This document shows, piece by piece, positions 27,988-36,344 of a stretch of 64,000 nucleotides of DNA. The stretch covers positions 1-64,000 of the forward strand of contig JAADJD010000027.1 of NCBI GenBank assembly GCA_013150955.1, written 5' to 3'. Source of the stretch: Calditrichota bacterium (lineage in GTDB: Bacteria > Calditrichota > Calditrichia > RBG-13-44-9 > J042). The notes under the pieces were generated by a model. That model had not been told where the DNA came from. It worked only from the letters and a program-made list of their open reading frames with translations, and searched no databases. Position numbers and translations under genes: made by a program. Numbering within the stretch: position 1 is the stretch's first letter; every line of letters starts with the position of its first letter.

Positions 27988-28359
27988 GTTGCATCCTTGG
28001 ATTCGTCTGGCAAGTCCCTTTTTCCTGCCAATCAGATGTTCTGAACCCGGCGGGATTGAGGATACCGGCCTGGGCAGCAGCAGGTAGGAAGGCGCGTCCT
28101 GCTGGCATAAAATTTGGACAGTTTTATGGTGCTGGATGTGGAGCTGGAGACAATCTTTCCTGCGGGACAGTGGGAGAAGAAAGCCAGAAAAAGCGATTTA
28201 CCTGTTCCCGAACGGAAGAAGTAGGGATTATCGATTGAAAGCGGGGTTCTGTGGTGGTGAGTGTTGGGAATCGATATCGGGATGTCGGGAGCCACCTGTG
28301 TCAATTTTGCAACAATCCGGTGAATGATGTTGCCGATTGGAAACAGGGGAGTGGAACCC

Positions 28360-29727
28360 ATGAATCGAATCCTGGCCGTTAGTGAAGATGAAGAATTTTT
28401 GATGGCCCTGACCAACCGGCTCCAAGATCCTTTATTTCAGGTGGAAACGCTTGCGGATCCGCTGGCGGCGGAGACCGCCTGCCGAAAGAAATCGTACGAT
28501 TGCGTGTTTATTGATCTGGAAATGACGGCCAGGGAAAGGCTGGCGCTGGTGCAAAAACTACTGACCCTTCAACCCGGCGTTCCGGTAATCGTGACGGCCA
28601 CCCGGAATACTCTGCCGGCCGCAATGGAAGCCATAAACATCGGTGCATTTGATTTCGTTGAGAAGCCCGTCCCCGCGGAACGATTGCGGATCTCCCTGCA
28701 ACATGCAGTGGAATGGAAACACTGGCAGGAGGAAAAACGGAATCTACTGGTGCAACTGGAAGAAACGTATCTCATGATTGGGGTGAGTGATGGCATGCGT
28801 CAGGTGTTTGAGGCCATTCAGCGGGTGGCGCCCTCCAGGGCTCGTGTGCTGGTGCTGGGGGAAAGCGGGACGGGCAAGGAGCTGGTGGCACGGGCCATTC
28901 ATCATCAGAGTCCCCGGAATGGTAAACCATTCGTGAAAGTAAATTGTGCCGCCATTCCAGCGGAGGTACTGGAACGCAAACTTTTTGGGTTTCCCGGGAA
29001 CGGGTTGATGGCCGCAGCGGGGAATTCCAGCGGGAAAGTGCTGGCAGCCAACGGCGGCACGCTCTTCCTGGACGAAATTGCCGACCTCGATTTCCGGTTG
29101 CAGGCGCAATTGCTACGGGTGCTGGAACGGGAAGCCGTTGAAAGCCCGGGAGATCATCTGCCCCATCCGGTGGATGTGCGCATCATTGCCGCTACCAACA
29201 AGAATCTGGAACGGCGGGTGGCTGCCGGGAGGTTTCGGGAAGACCTGTACCATCGGCTCAATGTGGTTCAGATTTATGTGCCACCCCTTCGCGAACGTGT
29301 GGAGGACATTATTCCGCTGGCCAATTATTTCTTACAACATTTTGCCGAGATGTTCAACAAACCGTTGACCGGTTTTACCCCCGGCGCCCTGCGTCTATTA
29401 ACCGAGCATGAGTGGCCAGGAAATGTGCGTCAGTTGAAAAGGGTCATCGAATATGCCGCCTTTTTCGCTCAGGACGGGCTCATCCGCGAGGAGGACGTTC
29501 AAATGGCGTTTTATTCCCGAAATGGCCCGTTGATTGAATCCGACGATCCGGTGTCCCTGAAGGCAGCGCGAGATGCCTTTGAGCGGCAATTTATTTTGAC
29601 GCGGCTTCAGCGTACGGGCTGGAAGATCCAGGAAACCGCGCGGTTATTGAAAATTGACCGATCGGCACTATTTAAGAAAATGCGCAAGCTCGGGATCGTC
29701 CGCCAGTCTCACTCCGGGCCAAAATAA
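28360..29727 (+). CDS. NtrC-like response regulator lacking the GAFTGA loop
   Basis: 455 residues from the ATG at 28360 (AGGGGAG upstream; a second in-frame ATG lies at 28324). The receiver domain has phospho-acceptor Asp52 (VFIDLEM), E9/D10 and Lys in VEKPVPAE. The AAA+ domain has Walker A GESGTGKE and Walker B GGTLFLDEI. The sigma-54 contact loop, normally GAFTGA after ELFG, reads LFGFPGNGLMAAAGNSSGK, so the motif is gone. The C-terminal Fis-type HTH is intact (QETARLLKIDRSALFKKM). Without GAFTGA it probably cannot open sigma-54 complexes and may act on sigma-70 promoters, as Rhodobacter capsulatus NtrC does, or repress. No kinase is adjacent. Confidence 0.9.
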   Translation: MNRILAVSEDEEFLMALTNRLQDPLFQVETLADPLAAETACRKKSYDCVFIDLEMTARERLALVQKLLTLQPGVPVIVTATRNTLPAAMEAINIGAFDFVEKPVPAERLRISLQHAVEWKHWQEEKRNLLVQLEETYLMIGVSDGMRQVFEAIQRVAPSRARVLVLGESGTGKELVARAIHHQSPRNGKPFVKVNCAAIPAEVLERKLFGFPGNGLMAAAGNSSGKVLAANGGTLFLDEIADLDFRLQAQLLRVLEREAVESPGDHLPHPVDVRIIAATNKNLERRVAAGRFREDLYHRLNVVQIYVPPLRERVEDIIPLANYFLQHFAEMFNKPLTGFTPGALRLLTEHEWPGNVRQLKRVIEYAAFFAQDGLIREEDVQMAFYSRNGPLIESDDPVSLKAARDAFERQFILTRLQRTGWKIQETARLLKIDRSALFKKMRKLGIVRQSHSGPK

Positions 29728-29817
29728 ATCGTCTGCCCAATGGGTTCCAGTTCCATCGACCCAATTAAGTTGGGATACCCAAAATTAAGCAATCGTTTTA
29801 GCCGAAATCATGCTTTG

Positions 29818-29975
29818 ACCCAGATAATGCATGAAACCACGAATCACACGAATGAAAACAAAAAGTGTCTACAAAATCGCGAATCAATCCTGAAACACAT
29901 TTTCATCCAGATATCATCAAAATATTCTTATTCGTTTAATCCGTGTCATTCGTAGGCAAATGCCCAATCCGGGTT
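29818..29975 (+). repeat. Dispersed intergenic repeat, copy 7 (forward)
   Basis: Begins ACCCAGATAATGCATG, left arm ACCACGAATCACACGAATG, core ACACATTTTCATCCAGATAT, right arm TTTAATCCGTGTCATTCG and CAATCCGGGTT. Confidence 0.88.
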
Positions 29976-30171
29976 CAACGATGGTTGAGGGAAACGTTTC
30001 GACAGGGGGATGGGCTATCGGGCGGATAAAGGAGCAGGACAAACCGCACCATCCTGTGGCAGCATTCAGCCAGTGCAGGAAGTTCATCCTGGTTGACATT
30101 CAATGCCCCAGCGGTTATATTTTCCAGTTGATAATCGGATTCGAAAGAACATTTCGGTAGAGGAGGTTACC

Positions 30172-32016
30172 TTGAGAAAATCACCCATGCGGTTCACCCT
30201 GTTGTGGATTTTTATTTTTACATCCATTGCCTTTACCCAACCATCCGAAGATGCCCTGTTTCAACAGGGATTGTCTGCGTATCAGAAAAAGGATTATGCC
30301 AGAGCACAAACCCTGTTTTTTAAGCAGCTTCAATCCTTTCCACGAGGCCGTCTGGTGACCGCGGGCAAGCTGATGCTGGCAAAAAGTTATTACAAATTGG
30401 GGGATTACAATGCGGTGACCATTCTGTGCCGGGATTTCTTCAAACGCTATCCCGAAAGTCAGTACCTGGACGATATGCACCATTTATTGGGCAATACCCA
30501 CTTCCGGCAGGGGAAGTACGTACCCGCCATCGAGGAATGGTTCTGGGTCGTGGAAAATGGCACCGATGTACGGTTGAAAAAAATTGCTGCTCGATACATT
30601 TATCAGACGGCCAGTCGTTATCTGAGTGAGCCGGAATTGCAAACCCTGCAGCGGCGGTATCGCTCGGGCGTGTTGAATGGATTGTTAACGCTGCTGGAAG
30701 CCCGTCAGCTGCTGGAACAGGGACGGCGCGATCGGGCCGTGGAATTGCTGAACAAGTTCCTGCAGGAACAGCCCAATCATATATATGCGGATCAGGCCCG
30801 GCTGTTGTTGCAGTTTCAACAGAAACCGGTATCGGGGAATCCCACCATCGTTTACCTGAAGTCCATCTTCCCGGACGAAGAACCCGTTAGCGAAGCCATT
30901 GAGCTGGGGATGCGCTATGCGCTGCAGGAGTTTAAAGAACGCAAGAAAGCCGGAGGGGTGGATTTCGTGTCCATCCCGGTTGGCGAAAGTGTATTGAACA
31001 CCTTACAGGCTGCTCAACAGGGCGTCAGCAATAATAACACCCTGGCCCTGGTAGGGCCACTGGATACCGATCAGTGTGCTGCGGTGGCGCTGTTTTCTCA
31101 CTATGAGCAGATTCCATATGTCGTTCCTACCAGTGCGGCGGTGGGTTTCACCGAAATTAGCGAGTTTGCCTTCCAGTTGAATCCCGATGCCGAGACCAAA
31201 GGCCGGTTTCTGGGGAATTATGCCACCCGGGAGATGGGACTGAAAACCCTGGCAATTCTGGCGCCCGTCAGCGAGTACGGAGAAAGTTTTGTGCACAGTT
31301 TTATTGAGGCAGTTCAGGCCAACCAGGCCGAAGTGGTGACCACTCAGTGGTATTACGAGGACACCCAGGATTTCACCCGCCAGTTTCGGGCCATTCGAAA
31401 AAAGGGATTTTTTGTTTTTTATCGAGATTCCATTCGGCAGGTAGATTCGACCCTCTCGGATGAGGCCATCCAGAAAGGTTTCCGGGAGTGGATGGATGAA
31501 AAATTTTCCGCCAAAAAATTTGGCGCCAAGGTGGATTCCACGCAGATCCCATCCACCGGGATAGATGGTTTGCTAATCATCACCTCTCCCGATCTGATTC
31601 CTATTATTGCCTCACAATTTGCGTTTCACAACATCCAGTGTACCCTGCTGGGTAACGAAGGGTGGAATCATCTGGAGGCGTTGCAGAAAAATAAGGACTA
31701 TCTGCCGGATCTGGTGTTCATCAGTGCGGCGTATTACGATCCACAGTCCTGGGAATATCGCCAGTTTGTGACCCGCTTCCGAAGCCGGATGAAAACCACG
31801 CCGGAACTCTTTCACATGCTGGGTTACGATCTGATGACCTGGATGCTGGAGAAATACCGGCCGGCCATCACCCGGCAGGAATTTGCCTCTCGCCTTACCA
31901 ATCCCGGGAAATACCAGGGCATTGTGGAAAACATTGAGTTTCGGGAAAAGCCCAGAATTAACAGCCATCTTTTTGTGCTGCGGTTCAAGCTGGGCCAGTT
32001 GTTGAAGGTGAAATAA
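30172..32016 (+). CDS. LpoA-like protein: TPR region plus type-1 periplasmic-binding domain
   Basis: 614 residues from a TTG start at 30172, five bases after AGGAGG; an upstream ATG at 30103 lacks a site. A signal peptide covers residues 1-25 (to FTQ). TPR-like helices span residues 25-220 (DALFQQGLSAYQKKDYARA, KSYYKLGDYNAVTIL). A periplasmic-binding-protein type 1 domain spans about 235-605 (VGPLDTDQCAAVALFSHY, PYVVPTSAAVGF, TLAILAPVSEYGESF). The same domain order occurs in LpoA, the outer-membrane activator of penicillin-binding protein 1A, though a nutrient-sensing role is equally possible. No lipobox was found, unlike LpoA. Just downstream, 12 bp away, is the SatD-like gene. Confidence 0.8.
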   Translation: MRKSPMRFTLLWIFIFTSIAFTQPSEDALFQQGLSAYQKKDYARAQTLFFKQLQSFPRGRLVTAGKLMLAKSYYKLGDYNAVTILCRDFFKRYPESQYLDDMHHLLGNTHFRQGKYVPAIEEWFWVVENGTDVRLKKIAARYIYQTASRYLSEPELQTLQRRYRSGVLNGLLTLLEARQLLEQGRRDRAVELLNKFLQEQPNHIYADQARLLLQFQQKPVSGNPTIVYLKSIFPDEEPVSEAIELGMRYALQEFKERKKAGGVDFVSIPVGESVLNTLQAAQQGVSNNNTLALVGPLDTDQCAAVALFSHYEQIPYVVPTSAAVGFTEISEFAFQLNPDAETKGRFLGNYATREMGLKTLAILAPVSEYGESFVHSFIEAVQANQAEVVTTQWYYEDTQDFTRQFRAIRKKGFFVFYRDSIRQVDSTLSDEAIQKGFREWMDEKFSAKKFGAKVDSTQIPSTGIDGLLIITSPDLIPIIASQFAFHNIQCTLLGNEGWNHLEALQKNKDYLPDLVFISAAYYDPQSWEYRQFVTRFRSRMKTTPELFHMLGYDLMTWMLEKYRPAITRQEFASRLTNPGKYQGIVENIEFREKPRINSHLFVLRFKLGQLLKVK

Positions 32017-32028
32017 ACGGCTGCCGGG

Positions 32029-32682
32029 ATGAACACGCTGCAACTACACAGCTACTACCTGGCCATCATCGGGGATATTGTGCGTTCCCGGGAAATTGAA
32101 AACCGAAAGGCCTTCCAGCGGCAATTTCATCGCGTTATGGCGGAATTGAATCAGCAATTTCAATCGGAAATTGTGTCCCCGTTTACCGTTACCCTGGGGG
32201 ACGAGTTTCAGGCATTATTGCATCGCGCCGATGCGCTGTTTGAAATTTATCGGTTTCTGCACCAGCAGTTACATCCCCGGCAGCTGGTGATTGGTGTGGG
32301 GGTGGGCGAGATCGAGACCGAAATCAATCGGGAATCGTCCATAGGAATGGATGGCCCCTGTTTGCGGCTGGCCCGCGAAGAAATTGAGGCCGCCAAGCGT
32401 CAGCCCCCCCGATTGCGATTTAACGTTCAGGGATTGGAAGTGCCCGTTTTAAATGTGCTGATGCAGCACATCGAACGGCTGGAGGCAAAACGCACGCCGC
32501 GTCAGCGGGAAATTGTGGCGGTCTATCGGAACGTTCGACATCAGGAAACCGTCGCCCGGCAGCTGGGCATCTCCCAGGCAGCCGTTAGCCAGGCGCTGGA
32601 AAACGCCCATTATTTTCTGGTGGAGGAAAGTCAGGCGGCCATCGTGCAATTTCTGAATCAGTTTATAAAACCCATTGTATAA
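32029..32682 (+). CDS. SatD-family protein with C-terminal helix-turn-helix
   Basis: 217 residues. The N-terminus YYLAIIGDIVRSREIENR is the SatD-family opening, followed by VTLGDEFQALLHRADALFEIYR and GVGVGEIETEI. The C-terminal part (about 155-205) is an HTH: RTPRQREIVAVYRNVRHQET, then RQLGISQAAVSQALENAHY, with a clear recognition-helix pattern. SatD proteins are poorly understood; their genes often stand next to DUF3307 membrane proteins, as here. The HTH suggests regulation, and three regularly spaced palindromes follow the stop codon, before the DUF3307-like gene. The start lies 13 bases after the preceding stop codon. Confidence 0.83.
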   Translation: MNTLQLHSYYLAIIGDIVRSREIENRKAFQRQFHRVMAELNQQFQSEIVSPFTVTLGDEFQALLHRADALFEIYRFLHQQLHPRQLVIGVGVGEIETEINRESSIGMDGPCLRLAREEIEAAKRQPPRLRFNVQGLEVPVLNVLMQHIERLEAKRTPRQREIVAVYRNVRHQETVARQLGISQAAVSQALENAHYFLVEESQAAIVQFLNQFIKPIV

Positions 32683-32758
32683 GCGATATGGCTTATATGT
32701 GTTGTGCATAAGTAATATTGCTTATATGTTCCCTTTATAAGGTGAATCGCTTATATGG
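32678..32758 (+). promoter_or_regulatory. Three operator-like palindromes at exact 29-bp spacing
   Basis: ATAAG-N8-CTTAT occurs at 32679-32696, 32708-32725 and 32737-32754, starting every 29 bases; each is followed by ATG or ATGG, giving the shared core GCTTATATG. The first is extended to a 20-bp palindrome (TATAAGC/GCTTATA) and overlaps the SatD stop codon. The 29-bp period is close to three DNA turns. This looks like an array of sites for one dimeric regulator, plausibly the SatD HTH protein, controlling the downstream DUF3307-like gene. Confidence 0.78.
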
Positions 32759-32843
32759 TCCTTCCGGCCGGACGACAGGATGCATTGCGCGGTTTGGGAT
32801 GGAGGATGCAGGAAGCGGTTGGGGCAAGCTGAGTCATTGGGCT

Positions 32844-32959
32844 GCCTCGTTCGCCAGATCCGGTAGAAGGACCAATCCGAAACGTCGGGTTCTGGTGGTG
32901 GACGGAATATTTTGGATTCGGTCGTCAGTGGATTCATCCGCCAAAATAGGCAACGAGGC
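32844..32959 (+). other. Possible structured leader with nested long-range stems
   Basis: GCCTCGTT (32844-32851) can pair with AACGAGGC (32952-32959), and inside it ATTTTGG (32909-32915) with CCAAAAT (32941-32947). Both pairings are perfect and nested, in the 270-bp leader of the DUF3307-like gene. This could arise by chance in a region this long; no known riboswitch was recognised. Confidence 0.3.
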
Positions 32960-33028
32960 AACCGCAAGGTAAGAATCCGTAAAAAAGGGTTTATCGGTAT
33001 AGAACCATCAATTGCTAACAATTTGCCA

Positions 33029-33793
33029 ATGTCCATGACGCCTCAGACCTGTCAATTGCTGGTGAGTGTACTGCTGGCTTATTCGGTGGCTTATTTCTGG
33101 GTTATCTTTCGTGGAAATCGTGTGCAGAAGCCATCGGATTGGCAGGATGCCTGGCGGAATGGATGGAAATTTTTGTTGCCGCATCTGGTATTGGCGATTG
33201 CCCTGCCAAATTGGACAGTGGCGGGATATCTTTTCGCCGTGACGGTTGCGGTTGTACTGATTGTTCGTTACACCCACTGGCTGGACATGCCGGCCAGCCC
33301 GCTGCAGTTTACAGGGGTACAACTGGTTGCTGCCATCCATATCGCGATAATGATCCATCTCCTTCAAGGGACTTCCAGTTCCTGGATACAGCAGTGGGGG
33401 GTCGGGCGTGGGGAATGGTTGCTTCCCCCGGGAATATTTTTCCTGGCGATGTGGTATTTTGTTGGGTTTCTCTGGATGGTCTGGGGTGGCACCGCCTTTG
33501 TTCGCGCGGTGCTGGCGCCTTTTTCCAGCGACCGGTCGGGGGCCATTAGCGGCGAGGAACTGCAGCGCGGCAAGGTCATTGGGAATCTGGAGCGTCTGCT
33601 CATCTACCTGCTGATTCAGATGAACATGCTGGGGTTAATTACCCTGACCGTGGGATTAAAGGCCGTGGCCCGTTTTAAGAAACTGGAAGAAAAAGATTTT
33701 GCAGAATATTTTTTGATCGGCACGTTGTCCAGTCTTTTATTTGCGGTATCGCTGGCACTGGTGATTAAATATCTGGCACGGTTTGTTTCATGA
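33029..33793 (+). CDS. DUF3307-like integral membrane protein
   Basis: 254 residues from the ATG at 33029, chosen because it starts just before the first hydrophobic segment; no good ribosome site is seen and a longer frame begins at 32912. About six or seven membrane segments. The C-terminal third (VIGNLERLLIYLLIQMNMLG, LKAVARFKKLEEKDFAEYFL, IGTLSSLLFAV) matches the conserved C-terminal part of DUF3307 proteins; the N-terminal part is more diverged. Members often sit next to SatD genes. The function is unknown. It overlaps the HNH gene by four bases (ATGA), so the two are translationally coupled. Confidence 0.7.
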   Translation: MSMTPQTCQLLVSVLLAYSVAYFWVIFRGNRVQKPSDWQDAWRNGWKFLLPHLVLAIALPNWTVAGYLFAVTVAVVLIVRYTHWLDMPASPLQFTGVQLVAAIHIAIMIHLLQGTSSSWIQQWGVGRGEWLLPPGIFFLAMWYFVGFLWMVWGGTAFVRAVLAPFSSDRSGAISGEELQRGKVIGNLERLLIYLLIQMNMLGLITLTVGLKAVARFKKLEEKDFAEYFLIGTLSSLLFAVSLALVIKYLARFVS

Positions 33794-34065
33794 GATGCGA
33801 ACTTTGTGAACGCGAGGTTTCCCGGGTTACCATTCATCATTTGATTCCCCGGCAGAAGAACGGTGGAAAAGGCCCCACGGCACGGATCTGTTCGGCCTGC
33901 CATCGGCAACTCCATCATATTTTTGAAAACACGACCCTGGCAAGGGAGTTGAATACACTGGAAAAAATCCGTCAGCATCCGGAGATGCAGCGATTTTTAA
34001 ACTGGGTGCGCAAGCAGGATCCGGATCGGCGGATACGGGTGCGTCGGAAAAAGCCGCGGATGTGA
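33790..34065 (+). CDS. HNH-type zinc nuclease-like protein (YisB-like)
   Basis: 91 residues. Zinc-binding cysteines CELC and CSAC frame the HNH core (TIHHLIPRQKNGG, then RICSACHRQLHHIFEN). The layout matches small stand-alone HNH proteins of the YisB type, which are widespread and mostly uncharacterised; catalytic activity is plausible from the HH and ACH motifs but untested. It is the third member of a satD / DUF3307 / HNH group with a 4-base overlap. The rest is basic (RRIRVRRKKPRM), suggesting nucleic-acid binding. Confidence 0.82.
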   Translation: MRCELCEREVSRVTIHHLIPRQKNGGKGPTARICSACHRQLHHIFENTTLARELNTLEKIRQHPEMQRFLNWVRKQDPDRRIRVRRKKPRM

Positions 34066-34140
34066 TGCCCAACTCCGCACCCATTCGCAAAATAATCGAT
34101 TGGATGGGTTTTATTGGAAGACCATCTGACTGGCTAATGG

Positions 34141-35865
34141 ATGAACAAACGGCGAAGCAAGGAGACGAATGGTATCGTGATACCGCAATGGCGCAGGATT
34201 CGGGATTATTTCAGGTCGCTGTTTCCCTCCCGGGAAAAGACTCTGGTTATTCTCTACACCACCGATGTTCATGGATTCATTTACCCTTACGATTACATTC
34301 TGGGGCGAGACACCCAGTGGGGACTGGCCCGGGTGGCCACACTGATTGAGGCCTACCGCAAGCGCTACCCGGACGTATTGTTGCTGGATAATGGCGACTT
34401 CTTGCAGGGGTCACCCCTGACCTATTATTACAACTTTTTGCGGAAGCGCGGGAGTCATCCCGTAGCCCGGGTGATGAACGCCCTGAAGTACGATGCGGCT
34501 TCCGTTGGGAATCATGACATTGAACAGGGCCCGCGGGTTTACAACCGGGTCAGGCGTCAATTTCGCTTTCCCTGGTTGTCCGCCAATGCCAAAGTCGGCC
34601 GCAAGCGTTCCTATTTTCAGCCCTACACAATTCGAGAGTTTGGGGATATCCGCATTGCCATTCTGGGGCTGACCACCCCGGCCATTCCGCTGTGGTTAAA
34701 TCCGGATCTGTATCCCGGGATTCACTGGCAGGACATGGTGTCTGCTGCCCGCGGGTGGTTGCCGTATTTAAAGGAAAGCCAGCGGGCCAACGTGGTGATC
34801 GGGCTGTTTCATGCCGGCATTCATCCCAATGCCAACCGGCCGGACTGGCCGGAGGACATTCCCGAGGAAAACCCCTGCCTTCAAATCGCTGAAGAAATGC
34901 CCGGCTACGATGTGATTCTGGCCGCCCATGAGCATCGGTTGTACAATTCCCATCCCCTGGAAGGCGAACCGGACAATCCCCGGCGTCCCCTGGTGATGAT
35001 GGCCGGCAGTCATGGGCGGCACCTGGGGGTCATCTTTTTAAGATTAAAAAAGGAGAAAACCGGCTGGAAGGTGGTGGACAAATGGGGAAAAATCGAAAAT
35101 GCCCGCCGCGAATCGCCCCATCCTGCAATCGTGGACATCATGCGTCCCTACCATCAGCGCATCATGCGCTACATCAACTCCCGCATTGGGTATGCCCGGG
35201 ATACCATCTCCTCCCGATATTCTCGCCTGAAGGACGGCGGTTTTGTGGATCTCATCCATCAGACCCAGTTCCGGTTCAGTCAGGCGGACGTTTCGCTGGC
35301 GGCCAGTTTCACCACCACCTACGTGCTGAAAAAAGGGCCCATTCGCATCCGCGATGTGTACGGCCTCTACAAATATGAGAATTATCTGTATGTGGTTATT
35401 TTAACCGGGCAGCAGCTCATCGATCATCTGGAATGGACAGCGCAATATTTCAACACGGTGGATCCCGAAGATCCGCTGGCGCGTCCCCTGATCAACGCCG
35501 ATTTTATGGGATTTAATTACGACATGGCCGAGGGGATTACCTATGAAATTGACATCACCCGTCCCGTGGGGGAACGCATCCAGAATGTTCGCCTCACCGC
35601 GACCGGGGAGCCGCTGGATCGTCAGCAGTCGTTTCGAGTTGCGGTGAATAGTTACCGGGCGCAGCAATTGCGCAAACGCTTCCGCTGCCCGATCGTCTGG
35701 AAATCGAACAAAGAAATCCGGGATCTTATCGTGGAGTACATTAAGGAAAAACGGGAAATCCGGGACAAAACCACCCACAACTGGAAGCTGGTACCGGAAT
35801 GGATTGTGGAAAAGTACATCCGGGAGCGGCTGGAACGGGATTTGTCAGCCATTCGCGATGAGTGA
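34141..35865 (+). CDS. 5'-nucleotidase/UshA-CpdB family metallophosphatase without signal peptide
   Basis: 574 residues. The N-terminal calcineurin-like domain has LYTTDVHG (metal-binding Asp and His), LLDNGDFLQGSPL, SVGNHDIEQG, and AAHEHR. The C-terminal 5'-nucleotidase domain runs from about residue 350 to 520 (KYENYLYVVILTGQQLIDHL, NSYRAQQ). This family hydrolyses nucleotides or 2',3'-cyclic phosphates, usually in the periplasm. Here the first 35 residues are charged and basic, and no signal peptide is seen from any start, so the protein may be cytoplasmic or exported by another route. No ribosome site is clear at 34141; the next ATG would truncate the metal site. Confidence 0.82.
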   Translation: MNKRRSKETNGIVIPQWRRIRDYFRSLFPSREKTLVILYTTDVHGFIYPYDYILGRDTQWGLARVATLIEAYRKRYPDVLLLDNGDFLQGSPLTYYYNFLRKRGSHPVARVMNALKYDAASVGNHDIEQGPRVYNRVRRQFRFPWLSANAKVGRKRSYFQPYTIREFGDIRIAILGLTTPAIPLWLNPDLYPGIHWQDMVSAARGWLPYLKESQRANVVIGLFHAGIHPNANRPDWPEDIPEENPCLQIAEEMPGYDVILAAHEHRLYNSHPLEGEPDNPRRPLVMMAGSHGRHLGVIFLRLKKEKTGWKVVDKWGKIENARRESPHPAIVDIMRPYHQRIMRYINSRIGYARDTISSRYSRLKDGGFVDLIHQTQFRFSQADVSLAASFTTTYVLKKGPIRIRDVYGLYKYENYLYVVILTGQQLIDHLEWTAQYFNTVDPEDPLARPLINADFMGFNYDMAEGITYEIDITRPVGERIQNVRLTATGEPLDRQQSFRVAVNSYRAQQLRKRFRCPIVWKSNKEIRDLIVEYIKEKREIRDKTTHNWKLVPEWIVEKYIRERLERDLSAIRDE

Positions 35866-35962
35866 AGCTACCCGGAATGAGCGGGAAAGAAACAGGGGAT
35901 GCGATGATCGGCTGGCCTTTCTGAACGGGAAGCCGTTCTAAATGGCGCAATTTCGATTATTG

Positions 35963-35991
35963 TTGATTTTACAGGGGATTTTTAGTAAAAT
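35963..35991 (+). promoter_or_regulatory. Promoter of the HU gene
   Basis: TTGATT, a 17-bp spacer and TAAAAT, about 25 bp before the start codon of the HU gene. Confidence 0.55.
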
Positions 35992-36014
35992 CTTTGGCTT
36001 TTAGGAGGATTTTT

Positions 36015-36344
36015 ATGACGGTGACAAAGTCGGAGTTGGTGAATCTTTTATCCGATGCCACCGGTTTAACCAAGGTGGATGTGGAAGTGATTGTGAATGG
36101 CCTGTTGTACCACATCATGGAAGCGCTGCAAAATGGCGATCGGGTGGAGATTCGAGGCTTTGGCAGTTTTTATGCCAAGGAGCGGTTGCCCCGAAAGGTG
36201 AAGAATCCTCAAATGGGTCGCGAAATCGAGGTCGACCATCGATTTGTGCCTGTCTTTAAACCGGCAAAGTTTTTTCGGGAATCGGTAAATAACAGTTTAC
36301 GCAAAAAATATAACATAGGTGAATCGACTGATGAAAACCTGTAA
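36015..36344 (+). CDS. HU/IHF-family DNA-binding protein
   Basis: 109 residues from the ATG at 36015 (AGGAGG upstream). KSELVNLLSDATGLTK begins the fold; GDRVEIRGFGSFYAKERLPR carries the conserved dimer and beta-arm region, followed by KNPQMGREIEV. HU/IHF proteins bend and compact DNA as dimers. The divergent arm sequence makes it hard to choose between HU and IHF subunit. It overlaps the zinc-ribbon TPR gene start by 14 bases, so the two are likely cotranscribed. Confidence 0.92.
   Translation: MTVTKSELVNLLSDATGLTKVDVEVIVNGLLYHIMEALQNGDRVEIRGFGSFYAKERLPRKVKNPQMGREIEVDHRFVPVFKPAKFFRESVNNSLRKKYNIGESTDENL

Noticed and set aside
28103-28118. TGGCAT-N5-TTGGA as a sigma-54 promoter before the NtrC-like gene
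   Set aside because: The -12 element lacks the GC pair (GG instead), and the gene's own regulator lacks GAFTGA.
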